Under the pieces are notes generated by a model. It was not told the origin of the DNA, did no database searches, and saw only the letters and a list, made by a program, of their open reading frames with translations. The position numbers and the translations under genes are program-made. A DNA stretch of 64,000 nt, taken from the NCBI RefSeq assembly GCF_002160525.1, contig NZ_NFKT01000001.1, positions 280,525 to 344,524 of the forward strand. The letters are read 5' to 3'. Below, piece by piece: positions 34,830-43,880 of this stretch. The stretch's first letter is position 1, and every line of letters starts with the position of its first letter. This DNA comes from Lachnoclostridium sp. An169 (GTDB taxonomy: Bacteria; Bacillota; Clostridia; Lachnospirales; Lachnospiraceae).

Positions 34830-36149
34830 ATGCGCACCAGTGAGCTGATGCTTTACAAAAATATGGAATCCGGCCAGATCCTTAAGGATATGACCTTTCT
34901 TATGGAAAACTATGAAAGTGAATACTACAACAGGGAAGATCTCCGAAGCCTGCTTTTTGAGTGTGTGAACCGGCTTCTCGAGCTGTCTGTGAGCCATGGG
35001 TTCGAGGGAAACCTCTGGCACACCTACCTCACCTATCTGCTGGCAAATGATGAGAACGCCTACAGTACTTCCTGCGAGATCGTGGGAGAGACGGGAGGGA
35101 GCATCAATGAGATTGCCCTCCACGACTTTGCGATTTTCAAGGAACTGTTTGACTACGACTTTACTGCCATGGAGGAGCGGCTTGACGCATCCTGCATGGA
35201 GATCCTTCTGGACTATAAAAACGGAAACAGCGGCGGAAAAGTCTACAACCGCCGGGTGAGGGACCGGATCTGCGATCTGAGCCGGGTGTTGGGAAAAGCG
35301 GAAAGCGCCCGGGAGTTCAAGGACGGGATCACTCAGTTTTACAAAGAATTCGGCGTCGGCAAACTGGGACTTCACAAAGCGTTCCGGGTGGAACATCCGG
35401 AACACAAAGGCGTGCAGATCGTGCCCATCACCAACATCGCCCATGTCCATCTGGACGACCTGGTGGGATATGAGATCGCCAAGAAGAAGCTGATCGATAA
35501 CACGAAAGCATTCGTGGAGGGGAGAAAGGCGAACAACTGTCTGCTTTTCGGGGACGCCGGAACGGGGAAATCCTCCTCCATCAAGGCAATCCTGAATCAG
35601 TATTACGACCAGGGACTCAGGATGATCGAGGTGTACAAGCATCAGTTCAAGGATCTCAACGATGTGATTGCACAGATCAAGAACCGGAACTACCGGTTTA
35701 TCATCTATATGGATGACCTCTCTTTTGAAGAATTTGAGATTGAATATAAATACCTGAAAGCGGTCATCGAGGGTGGCCTGGAGAAGAAGCCGGAGAATGT
35801 GCTGATCTATGCTACCTCAAACCGGAGACACCTGATCCGGGAGACATTCCGCGACAAGGCGGACCGGGATGAGGAACTCCACACAAACGACACAGTGCAG
35901 GAAAAGCTTTCCCTTGTGGCAAGATTCGGCGTTACCATCTATTTCGGCTCTCCGGATAAGAAGGAGTTCCAGGAGATTGTCCGCGTCCTCGCAGAAAAAG
36001 GCGGAATACACATGCCGCTGGATGAGCTTTATCTGGAGGCCAACAAATGGGAACTCTCCCATGGAGGCCTTTCCGGAAGAACAGCGCAGCAGTTTGTGGA
36101 TTATCTTCTCGGTCAGGCACCGCAGGAGGAACAGGAGCAGATCGGATGA
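34830..36149 (+). CDS. DUF815 family AAA+ ATPase
   Basis: The 439-residue protein has a helical N-terminal half and a C-terminal AAA+ module of the DUF815 family: Walker A LLFGDAGTGKSS near residues 236-247, Walker B FIIYMDDLSFEEFE near 290, a sensor segment YATSNRRHLI and an arginine-rich FRDKADRDEE. The family is widespread but has no established role. It starts 45 bases after pheA and overlaps the following lipoprotein gene by 4 bases, which suggests a shared function. Confidence 0.83.
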   Translation: MRTSELMLYKNMESGQILKDMTFLMENYESEYYNREDLRSLLFECVNRLLELSVSHGFEGNLWHTYLTYLLANDENAYSTSCEIVGETGGSINEIALHDFAIFKELFDYDFTAMEERLDASCMEILLDYKNGNSGGKVYNRRVRDRICDLSRVLGKAESAREFKDGITQFYKEFGVGKLGLHKAFRVEHPEHKGVQIVPITNIAHVHLDDLVGYEIAKKKLIDNTKAFVEGRKANNCLLFGDAGTGKSSSIKAILNQYYDQGLRMIEVYKHQFKDLNDVIAQIKNRNYRFIIYMDDLSFEEFEIEYKYLKAVIEGGLEKKPENVLIYATSNRRHLIRETFRDKADRDEELHTNDTVQEKLSLVARFGVTIYFGSPDKKEFQEIVRVLAEKGGIHMPLDELYLEANKWELSHGGLSGRTAQQFVDYLLGQAPQEEQEQIG

Positions 36150-36970
36150 AGAAACTGGTGAGAGATCTTGCGCGCAGGGTCGGAGCGTTCTCCACGGCTC
36201 TGTGCTGTGCCGTCTGCATGAGCGGCTGTACCGGCTTAAGTGCCGGAAAGCTTCTGGATGAGGCGGCGGAACAACTGCATAACGTCTCTTCCTCGGCAAA
36301 CTATGTGGAGGTGGCAATCCAGCTGGAAGATGTGCTCGAACTGCGGGAGGTCAACCTGGAGATGACCATCGAGAATACCACCGAGCCGCCTGCCGGACAC
36401 GCCGGGGGAAGGGCCTCCGTCAATATCCGTGACGCGGAGGTGGAGGCAGATCTTGAAATCTACCAGGTGGTGGAGGATGGGGAGTATGTGACCTACAGCA
36501 GCATCGACGGAAACTGGGAGAAAGAGGTAAGTGAGACGGCCGCTGAGAACCATCTGGGACTGGACGGCAATATCTTTGCCCGGGAAGGTGAGGCGATGGA
36601 ATCCTTCCATCTCTCGAAGGAACCTGTGACTGTGGAGGGAAAAGAGTGTTATCAGATGTACGGGGAAGTGACCGGAGAAGAGCTGATGGGACTCCTGGGG
36701 AAGGATATGATCAACGCTTTCGGTCTGGTGGACCTGCCCAGCGAGGAGGCGGTCCGGGAACTGAATATTCCGGTGATCTTCGACCTCTACAGGGATGAGA
36801 TGCTCCCTGCCAGAATCCATGTGAATATGAGCGAAGTGCTCAATGAACTTTACGACTCCTTCGGGGAGACGACAAAAGTGAATCTGTATTCCATCGAGCT
36901 TGTCTTTACCGATTATGATAAGGTGGAACCTATTGAGGTCCCGGAAGAAGTGAAAAATGCGGCGGCGTAG
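36146..36970 (+). CDS. Lipoprotein of unknown function
   Basis: The 274-residue product begins with a basic N-terminus and a hydrophobic stretch ending in the lipobox MSGC (lipidated cysteine about residue 28), so it is anchored to the outer face of the membrane. The mature part is acidic, with an alternating beta pattern (YVTYSSIDGNWEKEVSE) reminiscent of LolA/LppX-like or DUF6612-type folds, but this is only a guess. Its start overlaps the DUF815 ATPase stop as ATGA. A GC-rich terminator includes its stop codon. Confidence 0.75.
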   Translation: MKKLVRDLARRVGAFSTALCCAVCMSGCTGLSAGKLLDEAAEQLHNVSSSANYVEVAIQLEDVLELREVNLEMTIENTTEPPAGHAGGRASVNIRDAEVEADLEIYQVVEDGEYVTYSSIDGNWEKEVSETAAENHLGLDGNIFAREGEAMESFHLSKEPVTVEGKECYQMYGEVTGEELMGLLGKDMINAFGLVDLPSEEAVRELNIPVIFDLYRDEMLPARIHVNMSEVLNELYDSFGETTKVNLYSIELVFTDYDKVEPIEVPEEVKNAAA

Positions 36971-36996
36971 ATCTTCTGGTCTGCGCCGCCGGTTTT
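36961..36996 (+). terminator. Terminator after the lipoprotein gene
   Basis: GGCGGCG (36961-36967) pairs with CGCCGCC (36984-36990), extended by weaker inner pairs, and GGTTTT follows. The stem includes the end of the lipoprotein gene. Confidence 0.6.
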
Positions 36997-37043
36997 GCGC
37001 GGATGACGAATTTGCCTGATGGCCCGTCCGGGAAAACGGAAGA

Positions 37044-38789
37044 TCAGCCCTCTTCCCCGGCTTTTCTGATGCCGCTGATATCGCTGTCGATCACCAGGGA
37101 ATAGTTGGTATAGTACACGACAAATCCCGGTTTTGCTCCTTTCGGTTTCCGGATCTGTTTTCTCTGTACATAGTCGATCTCTACCTTTTCGCTGCCACGC
37201 ATGCTGGAATACCAGGCCGCCAGCCGTCCTGCCTCCTCAAATGTCCTGTCCGGCAGTTCGCCGTCCTCGGTCTTTACGATGACGTGGGAGCCGGGAGCCT
37301 GTTTGGCATGGAACCACCAGTCGTTCCCGGAGGCAAAGTCAAAGGTCAGCCGGTCGTTCTGAAGATTGTTCTTCCCTACATACATGTGGAAATCGTCGCT
37401 GGAGATGTAGTGGAGAGGCTCATTTTTTATCTTCTCCTTTTTGCGGGTCTGCCTGCGCCGGATGTACCCGGTGGAGGCAAGCTCTTCCTTGATCTCTGCG
37501 AGATCGCTTTCCGTGAGGGCGATGTCCAGGGCGGTCTGGATGGATTCCAGATAGGTGATCTCCTCCCGGGTCTCCTCGCAGAAGCGGGAGAGAGCCTCGA
37601 AGGTGCGCTTCTGCTTGTTGTATTTGTTAAAATAGCGCTGGGCGTTCTCCTGGGGCGTCCTGGTGGGATCCAGGGGGATGGATACCATCTCGTTTGTGTA
37701 GTAGTTGAGGGCCTCCAGTTTCTTCTCGCCCTCCGGCAGGTTGTAGCCGTAGGTGTTGATCAGCTCCCCGTAGACCCGGTAGCGGTCACGGTCCTCTGTG
37801 TCTTTTAACTGGCGGAGCTGCAGATCGTATTTCTTCCGGTTCCGTTCCAGGGCAGTCTGAACCACGTGACGCAGGTCTGCCGATTTCTGGCGGATCCGGG
37901 TGAGCTGGCTGCGGGTGGAGTAGTAGGTCCTTATCACGTCTGATATGGAGGCGAACTCCTGTCTGGTATACCCGGAAAGATGGGTCAGCGGCAGGGCGGA
38001 AAACTCTCTGGGCTCCCTGCCGTCGTAGTATACGGCCGGGGAAAAACGGTTCTCCTTCACCGCGGAAAAATAGATGCAGAACTGGTTGTACAGGTGGCGC
38101 AGCACATCCCCGGAATACTCTTTTGCGGGAATGGACGAGTCCAGTCCTGCCAGAAAGCAGATCTCCTCGGCAGTCACCGGGCTGATCCCGGTAAAGCTTG
38201 TATAAACGGCCTTTGAGAGAGGCATGGGCTTTCCCGTGAGCAGGGGAAGAAATTCCTCAAACGACACGTTGAGGGGATCTGCCTTGTGCAGGGTGTCCGG
38301 GATAAAGTACTGCCGGCCCGGAAGCACTTCCCGGACGGAGCTTAACTGAGCGGAGACGTGCTTGATGCTGTCGATGATCATCCCGTCCTCCCTGCAGAAA
38401 ATGATGTTGCTGTGTTTTCCCATGAGCTCCACCACGAGGTCTTTCCGGCACAGATCCCCCATCTCGTCGAGATGCTCGATGGTAAAGTGGATGATCCTCT
38501 CCAGTCCGGGCTGCCAGACCCGGATGATCCGTCCGCCGCCGATATGCTTGCGCAGAAGCATGCAGAAATTGGGGGCGGTGATCGGCCCCGGTTTGTTATC
38601 CTCCGTCAGACAGGCAAGGGGCAGGGAGGCGTCGGCGGAGAGCGTAAGCCTCTTCTGACCGTCGGGAGTCTTTATGGTGAGCATGAGCTCATCGGATTCG
38701 GGCTGGGCGATCTTTGAGATCCGTCCGCCTGTAAGAACCGTATTAAATTCGTGGACAAGGTCTGCCACGACGATACCGTCAAAAGCCAT
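37044..38789 (-). CDS. rqcH: NFACT family protein RqcH
   Basis: RqcH binds stalled 50S subunits and adds C-terminal alanine tails that mark nascent chains for decay. The 581-residue protein has the N-terminal NFACT-N domain (DGIVVADLVHEFNTVLTGGR), a central coiled coil (about 290-430) and the C-terminal NFACT-R domain with a NDWWFHAKQAPGSHVIVK motif. The start at 38789 has GAGGAAA upstream; a frame extension to 38906 is not coding-like. The family was formerly annotated as fibronectin-binding protein. Confidence 0.92.
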   Translation of the reverse strand: MAFDGIVVADLVHEFNTVLTGGRISKIAQPESDELMLTIKTPDGQKRLTLSADASLPLACLTEDNKPGPITAPNFCMLLRKHIGGGRIIRVWQPGLERIIHFTIEHLDEMGDLCRKDLVVELMGKHSNIIFCREDGMIIDSIKHVSAQLSSVREVLPGRQYFIPDTLHKADPLNVSFEEFLPLLTGKPMPLSKAVYTSFTGISPVTAEEICFLAGLDSSIPAKEYSGDVLRHLYNQFCIYFSAVKENRFSPAVYYDGREPREFSALPLTHLSGYTRQEFASISDVIRTYYSTRSQLTRIRQKSADLRHVVQTALERNRKKYDLQLRQLKDTEDRDRYRVYGELINTYGYNLPEGEKKLEALNYYTNEMVSIPLDPTRTPQENAQRYFNKYNKQKRTFEALSRFCEETREEITYLESIQTALDIALTESDLAEIKEELASTGYIRRRQTRKKEKIKNEPLHYISSDDFHMYVGKNNLQNDRLTFDFASGNDWWFHAKQAPGSHVIVKTEDGELPDRTFEEAGRLAAWYSSMRGSEKVEIDYVQRKQIRKPKGAKPGFVVYYTNYSLVIDSDISGIRKAGEEG

Positions 38790-38923
38790 GGTTATTTCCT
38801 CTTTTCTGAATAAAATAAATTCTCTGTGCAGCGAAGAAAACGCGGACAAAGCCCGGTCTGCGCAGAGCAGAATTATTATACCATGATTTCCGGGGACGCG
38901 AAACATTTCACGGTTATTTTTTG

Positions 38924-38954
38924 TTTTACATTGTGCGGTGCCATTTTACATTGT
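38924..38954 (+). repeat. Two 20-base-spaced direct repeats upstream of yicC
   Basis: TTTTACATTGT occurs at 38924-38934 and 38944-38954, each followed by G or C and then CGG. The offset is 20 bases, close to two helical turns, directly upstream of the -35 box. Confidence 0.5.
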
Positions 38955-38958
38955 CCGG

Positions 38959-38988
38959 TTGACCAATCCCCCTGAAAGGGGGTATAAT
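38959..38988 (+). promoter_or_regulatory. yicC operon promoter with palindromic spacer
   Basis: TTGACC (38959-38964) and TATAAT (38983-38988) are 18 bases apart. Most of the spacer is the palindrome CCCCCT-GAA-AGGGGG (38968-38982), a likely protein-binding site or a structure that affects promoter use. Confidence 0.65.
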
Positions 38989-39045
38989 ACCATAAGCCGG
39001 TCTGCGCATGCGCGCCCGGTATGACAACAACAGAGGATGATTACC

Positions 39046-39924
39046 ATGATAAAAAGTATGACAGGTTTCGGCAGGAGTGAAGTGTTAAGGGATTCCAGAA
39101 AATTTACGGTGGAATTGAAAAGCGTGAACCACCGCTATCTGGATGTGAACATCCGCATGCCGAAGAAACTTAATTTTTTCGAGACGGCAATCCGTACCCT
39201 GCTGAAATCCTACGCCAACAGGGGAAAGGTCGATATCTTCATTACCTATGAGGATTCCTCCCAGGCGCAGGTTTCCGTGAAATACAACCCGGTGGTTGCC
39301 GGGGAATATCTGCGCTACTTAAGACAGATGGCGGAGGAGTTCCATCTGGAGGATGATATCAAGGTTTCCTCCCTTTCCCGGTATCCGGAGGTCTTTACCA
39401 TGGAGGAGCAGACCGAGGATGAGGAAGAACTGTGGAACGGACTGAAGGAAGCTCTGGAAAAGGCTTTCGGCCAGTTTGTGGAGACCAGGACAGCAGAGGG
39501 AGAGAACCTGAAGAAGGATATTCTCTCCAAACTTGATGTTCTGGAGGAACAGGTTGCCTTCATAGAGGAGAGATCCCCGCAGATTGTGGAAGAATACAGG
39601 AAGAAGCTGGAGGAGAAGGTCCGCGAGCTTCTTGCAGACACCCAGATTGAGGAGAACAGAATCGCGGCAGAAGTGATCCTGTTTGCCGACAAGATCTGCA
39701 CCGATGAGGAAGTGGTCCGGTTAAAGAGCCATATCAGCCATATGCGCAATACCCTGGAGGAAGATGAGGGCATCGGCCGGAAGCTGGACTTTATCGCCCA
39801 GGAGATGAACCGGGAGGCCAACACGATCCTCTCCAAGGCCAACGATCTGGAAGTCTCCAACCGCGCTATCAGCCTGAAGACGGAGATCGAGAAGATCCGG
39901 GAGCAGATCCAGAATATTGAGTAA
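39046..39924 (+). CDS. YicC family endoribonuclease
   Basis: The 292-residue protein has the family start MIKSMTGFGRSE, the KSVNHRYLD motif near residue 27, and the C-terminal DUF1732 region with GRKLDFIAQEMNREANTILSK. YicC proteins are described as endoribonucleases. AGAGGA lies 8 bases before ATG 39046. gmk follows directly; remA, which often stands between yicC and gmk in Bacillota, is absent here. Confidence 0.92.
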   Translation: MIKSMTGFGRSEVLRDSRKFTVELKSVNHRYLDVNIRMPKKLNFFETAIRTLLKSYANRGKVDIFITYEDSSQAQVSVKYNPVVAGEYLRYLRQMAEEFHLEDDIKVSSLSRYPEVFTMEEQTEDEEELWNGLKEALEKAFGQFVETRTAEGENLKKDILSKLDVLEEQVAFIEERSPQIVEEYRKKLEEKVRELLADTQIEENRIAAEVILFADKICTDEEVVRLKSHISHMRNTLEEDEGIGRKLDFIAQEMNREANTILSKANDLEVSNRAISLKTEIEKIREQIQNIE

Positions 39925-39948
39925 AGCAGAGAAAAGAGGATGAGAGTT

Positions 39949-40584
39949 ATGGAGAAACAGGGAATACTGATCGTTGTGTCCGGATTTTCCGGATCGGGCA
40001 AGGGAACGCTGATGAAGGCACTGCTTCAGAAGTACCCGCAGAACTATGCGCTCTCCATCTCCGCGACGACCCGTGCGCCGAGGGAGGGGGAACAGGACGG
40101 AAGGGAATATTTTTTCAAAACAAAAGAAGAATTTGAAAAAATGATTGCCAAAAACGAGCTGATAGAGTATGCTAAGTACGTGGAAAATTACTATGGAACA
40201 CCGCGTGAGTATGTGGAGAAGAAGCTCTCGGAGGGTATGGACGTGATCCTTGAGATCGAGATCCAGGGCGCCCTGAAAGTGAAGAAGGCATTTCCGGATA
40301 CTCTGCTTTTGTTTGTAACGCCGCCAACGGCTGTGGAACTCAAGTCCCGCCTGGTCGGCAGAGGTACAGAGACGATGGATGTGATCGAGTCCCGCTTAAG
40401 CCGTGCCTGCGAGGAAGCGCAGGGGATGGACAGCTACGATTATCTGATCGTCAACGATGACCTGGATGCCTGTGTGGAAGAGATGCACAGCATCATCCAG
40501 GGGGAGCACCACAGAAGTTTCCGCAACCGGAAGTTTATGGAGAAAATAAAAGAAGATTTGGAAAATCTGAAAGGAGAAGACTGA
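39949..40584 (+). CDS. gmk: Guanylate kinase
   Basis: Gmk phosphorylates GMP to GDP. The 211-residue protein has the P-loop SGFSGSGKGTLM near residues 9-20, the GMP-binding SATTRAPREGEQDGREYFF stretch and VILEIEIQGA. AAGAGGA is 8 bases before ATG 39949. It is followed after 2 bases by rpoZ, the conserved gmk-rpoZ pair. Confidence 0.96.
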   Translation: MEKQGILIVVSGFSGSGKGTLMKALLQKYPQNYALSISATTRAPREGEQDGREYFFKTKEEFEKMIAKNELIEYAKYVENYYGTPREYVEKKLSEGMDVILEIEIQGALKVKKAFPDTLLLFVTPPTAVELKSRLVGRGTETMDVIESRLSRACEEAQGMDSYDYLIVNDDLDACVEEMHSIIQGEHHRSFRNRKFMEKIKEDLENLKGED

Positions 40585-40586
40585 TT

Positions 40587-40832
40587 ATGCTGCATCCATC
40601 TTATACGGATCTGATGAAGGTAGTGAACAAGGACGTTGAAGAAGGTGATACAAAGGTTGTAAACAGCCGCTATTCGATTGTGATGGCCACATCCAAGCGC
40701 GCGAGACAGCTGATTGCCGGAGAACTTCCTCTTGTTCCGGTGAAGGATAAGGAGAAGCCGCTTTCCATCGCGATCGAGGAGCTCAATGAAGGCAAGTTAA
40801 AGATCCTGGCAGAGAGCGTGGAAGAAGAATAG
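40587..40832 (+). CDS. rpoZ: RNA polymerase omega subunit
   Basis: Omega helps assemble RNA polymerase by holding beta-prime. The 81-residue protein shows the conserved NSRYSIVMATSKRARQL segment and a PLSIAIEEL helix. Its ribosome binding site AAAGGAG lies within the end of gmk. A clear terminator follows. Confidence 0.94.
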   Translation: MLHPSYTDLMKVVNKDVEEGDTKVVNSRYSIVMATSKRARQLIAGELPLVPVKDKEKPLSIAIEELNEGKLKILAESVEEE

Positions 40833-40842
40833 AATAAAAGAG

Positions 40843-40873
40843 GGCAGATGCACAAGTGGTATCTGCCTTTTTT
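40843..40873 (+). terminator. Terminator after rpoZ
   Basis: GGCAGAT (40843-40849) pairs with ATCTGCC (40861-40867) and six T residues follow. rimO starts 22 bases further on, so read-through may still supply it. Confidence 0.85.
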
Positions 40874-40894
40874 CTGACAGGAGGATTATGTGAG

Positions 40895-42217
40895 ATGAAG
40901 ATACTGTTTATCTCCCTGGGGTGTGACAAGAACCTGGTGGACACCGAGGTCATGCTGGGGCTGCTTGCCTCCCGGGGCTATGAGATGACGGATGACGAGA
41001 CGCAGGCGGATGCGGCTGTCATCAATACCTGCTGCTTTATCCATGACGCCAAGGAGGAGAGCATCCAGAATATTCTGGAGATGGCGGAACTTAAGAAGAA
41101 CGGGCAGCTGGGAGCTCTGATTGTGGCGGGATGTCTGGCACAGCGGTACCGGCAGGAGATCCTGGATGAGATCCCGGAGGTGGATGAAGTCCTGGGCACG
41201 ACAGCCTATGACCGGATTCTGGATGCGGTGGACGCCGCTCTGGAGGGAAAGCATGAAGTGATTCTCTCCGGCATCGACGACCTTCCGCTGCCCGATGTAA
41301 AACGGCTTGTGACCACCGGGGGACATTACGCCTATCTCAAGATAGCAGAGGGGTGTGACAAGCACTGTACCTACTGCATTATCCCGAAGATCCGCGGAAA
41401 CTACCGGAGCGTTCCCATGGAACGCCTGGTGCGTGAGGCGGAGGAACTCTCAGAACAGGGGGTGAAGGAGCTGATCCTGGTGGCTCAGGAGACGACCATC
41501 TACGGAAAAGACCTGTACGGCGAGAAGAGCCTCCACACTCTTGTGAGGAAACTCTGCCGGATCAGCGGAATCCGCTGGATCCGCATCCTCTACTGCTATC
41601 CGGAGGAGATCACGGACGAGCTGATACAGGTGATGAAAGAGGAAGAGAAAGTCTGCCACTATCTGGACCTGCCGATCCAGCATGCAAGCGACGGCATCCT
41701 GAAGCGGATGGGAAGAAAGACATCCCATCAGGAACTGGTGGACCTGATCGCGAAACTCCGCCGGGAGATTCCGGATATCTGTATACGAACCACCCTGATT
41801 ACCGGATTCCCCGGAGAGACACAGGAGCAGCACGAGGAGCTCATGGAGTTCGTGGACGAGACGGAGTTTGACCGTCTGGGCGTGTTTACCTACTCGCCCG
41901 AGGAGGGAACGCCGGCGGCGGAGATGCCGGATCAGATCGACGAGGAAGTGAAGGAAGAGCGGCAGGCAGAACTGATGGAACTGCAGCAGGAGATTGCTTT
42001 TGAGAACGCCGAGTCCATGGTGGGCAGGGAAGTGCTCGTGATGATCGAGGGAAAAGTGGCGGATGAGAACGCCTATGTGGGGCGCACGTACCGGGATGCC
42101 CCCAATGTGGACGGCCTGATCTTTATCAACACGGAGGAAGAACTCCTCTCCGGTGATTTCGCCAGGGTGAAAGTGACCGGAGCCTTAGATTACGATTTGA
42201 TAGGAGAGTTATTATGA
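40895..42217 (+). CDS. rimO: Ribosomal protein uS12 methylthiotransferase RimO
   Basis: RimO uses two iron-sulfur clusters and S-adenosylmethionine to methylthiolate an aspartate of ribosomal protein S12. The 440-residue protein has an N-terminal MTTase domain (FISLGCDKNLVDTEVM), the radical SAM motif CDKHCTYC near residue 154 and a C-terminal TRAM domain. AGGAGG stands 10 bases before ATG 40895, so the in-frame ATG at 40856, inside the terminator, is not the start. It overlaps pgsA by 4 bases. Confidence 0.96.
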   Translation: MKILFISLGCDKNLVDTEVMLGLLASRGYEMTDDETQADAAVINTCCFIHDAKEESIQNILEMAELKKNGQLGALIVAGCLAQRYRQEILDEIPEVDEVLGTTAYDRILDAVDAALEGKHEVILSGIDDLPLPDVKRLVTTGGHYAYLKIAEGCDKHCTYCIIPKIRGNYRSVPMERLVREAEELSEQGVKELILVAQETTIYGKDLYGEKSLHTLVRKLCRISGIRWIRILYCYPEEITDELIQVMKEEEKVCHYLDLPIQHASDGILKRMGRKTSHQELVDLIAKLRREIPDICIRTTLITGFPGETQEQHEELMEFVDETEFDRLGVFTYSPEEGTPAAEMPDQIDEEVKEERQAELMELQQEIAFENAESMVGREVLVMIEGKVADENAYVGRTYRDAPNVDGLIFINTEEELLSGDFARVKVTGALDYDLIGELL

Positions 42218-42756
42218 ATTTGCCAAATAAACTTACCGTTCTGCGGGTGATTATGGTTCCTTTCTTTGTGTTTTTCATGCTCACGGATGTGGGGGGCGCG
42301 GCGAACAGATGGATTGCTCTTGCCCTTTTCGTGGTTGCCAGCCTGACGGACATGCTGGACGGGAAGATCGCCAGGAAGTATCATCTGGTGACAAACTTCG
42401 GAAAATTTATGGATCCTCTGGCGGATAAGCTGCTTGTGTGCTCCGCCATGATCTGCCTGATCCCGTCGGGGCAGCTTGACGCAGCTATCGTCATCGTGAT
42501 TATCGCGAGAGAATTTATCATCAGCGGGTTCCGTCTGGTTGCTTCAGACAACGGCATTGTGATCGCCGCCAGCTACTGGGGCAAGTTCAAGACCGTGTTC
42601 CAGATGGCGATGATTATTGTGCTGATCGCAGATTTCGGCGGCGTGTTCGATGTGATCGGACAGATCCTGATCTGGGTGGCGCTGATCCTGACGATCGTAT
42701 CCCTGATCGACTATATATGGAAAAACAGACAGGTATTGACACAGGGAGGAATGTAA
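42214..42756 (+). CDS. pgsA: CDP-diacylglycerol-glycerol-3-phosphate 3-phosphatidyltransferase
   Basis: PgsA makes phosphatidylglycerol phosphate in the membrane. The 180-residue protein contains the CDP-alcohol phosphotransferase motif DMLDGKIARKYH followed by GKFMDPLADK, with all conserved aspartates, and about four to five hydrophobic helices. Its start overlaps rimO (ATGA). The rimO-pgsA-cinA order is common in Clostridia. Confidence 0.96.
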   Translation: MNLPNKLTVLRVIMVPFFVFFMLTDVGGAANRWIALALFVVASLTDMLDGKIARKYHLVTNFGKFMDPLADKLLVCSAMICLIPSGQLDAAIVIVIIAREFIISGFRLVASDNGIVIAASYWGKFKTVFQMAMIIVLIADFGGVFDVIGQILIWVALILTIVSLIDYIWKNRQVLTQGGM

Positions 42757-42759
42757 GAC

Positions 42760-43284
42760 ATGTATCTGGAATGGTATTTGCGTGAGAAAGAGGCATCACA
42801 GGAGAGTCTGGAGGAGGCGGTGGTCCGTCTGCTCCAGGAGGCGCATCTGACGGTGACAACGGCAGAGTCCTGCACAGGCGGGCTGATCGCCGGTACTCTG
42901 GTCAACGTGGCAGGGGCGTCCGACGTGCTCGGGGAGGGGTATGTGACCTATTCCAACGAGGCAAAGGAACGGCTTGTGGGTGTAAAGCGGGAAACTCTGC
43001 TGCAGTACGGCGCCGTCAGCGAACAGACGGCAAGAGAGATGGCGGAGGGGGCAGCCCGGGCGGCAGGCGCGGACGCGGCCCTAAGCGCCACGGGAATCGC
43101 AGGTCCCGGCGGCGGAACGGCAAAGAAGCCGGTGGGGCTTGTCTATGTGGGATGTTTTCTGGATGGCAGCACCCAGGTGAAGGAGTGCCATTTTGACGGA
43201 AACCGCATGGAGAACCGCCTCCACACGGTAGAGACGGCCCTGGAGATGTTAAGAGAGGCGCTGGAGGAGCGCCGGAACCCTTAA
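42760..43284 (+). CDS. pncC: CinA C-terminal family protein (nicotinamide-nucleotide amidohydrolase)
   Basis: The 174-residue protein is the C-terminal CinA domain alone, which hydrolyses nicotinamide mononucleotide to the nicotinate form. Signatures are [13 protein letters not shown] near residue 32, VTYSNEAK and [17 protein letters not shown]. The first 20 residues are extra. It starts 3 bases after pgsA. The N-terminal ADP-ribose pyrophosphatase domain found in long CinA is absent. Confidence 0.9.
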   Translation: MYLEWYLREKEASQESLEEAVVRLLQEAHLTVTTAESCTGGLIAGTLVNVAGASDVLGEGYVTYSNEAKERLVGVKRETLLQYGAVSEQTAREMAEGAARAAGADAALSATGIAGPGGGTAKKPVGLVYVGCFLDGSTQVKECHFDGNRMENRLHTVETALEMLREALEERRNP

Positions 43285-43361
43285 AGCAGACGCAGCCGCA
43301 AAACGCTGCTTTGCATATACAAAACATATTTTCCCTTGAGGAACAAAGGAGGTCATGAACA

Positions 43362-43718
43362 ATGAGCCAGCTGGAAGAACTGGGATTTGAAATCAAACAT
43401 GTGGGAATCAACTGCCAGAACGAGGAGGAAGCCTGTGCGGTTGCAGACAGATTCGACGAGATTTTCGGGTTTACGAAAAAAGTCGGCAACAGTTCGGTGT
43501 TCGCCGGAACCGCGGTTGAGGCCATGAAAACGCCGTATCTGGGAGAAAAAGGCCACATTGCCATCGGCACCACGGACGTGGATGAGGCAGTGGAGTACTT
43601 AAAGAGCCAGGGCGTGGAATTTAATATGGAATCCGCGAAAACAAAGGACGGAAAGACGACGGCGATCTATCTGAAAGAGGAGATCGGAGGCTTTGCCGTA
43701 CATCTGGTGAAAAAATAG
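43362..43718 (+). CDS. VOC-fold protein, KDPG-aldolase-associated type
   Basis: The 118-residue protein has a VOC/glyoxalase-like fold: IKHVGINCQNEEEA, SSVFAGTAVEAMK, GHIAIGTTDVDEAVEYL and a GGFAVHLVKK end. Very similar domains occur fused to the C-terminus of KHG/KDPG aldolases in related bacteria. Here it stands alone, with no aldolase next to it. Metal ligands typical of active glyoxalases are not obvious. A ribosome binding site AAAGGAGG is present. Confidence 0.7.
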   Translation: MSQLEELGFEIKHVGINCQNEEEACAVADRFDEIFGFTKKVGNSSVFAGTAVEAMKTPYLGEKGHIAIGTTDVDEAVEYLKSQGVEFNMESAKTKDGKTTAIYLKEEIGGFAVHLVKK

Positions 43719-43880
43719 GATGCAATTCTGACAGAAATTTGTCAAAGTGATAATTGACGAATGTCGGAAATTATGCGAAAATGTCTTTGTATGGGGCATA
43801 CAGCAGGATATCCGCGTCAGGTGGCGGATGCAGATGTGCCATATGGGAAGAAAATCATACATATTGAAAGGAGTTTTAAC

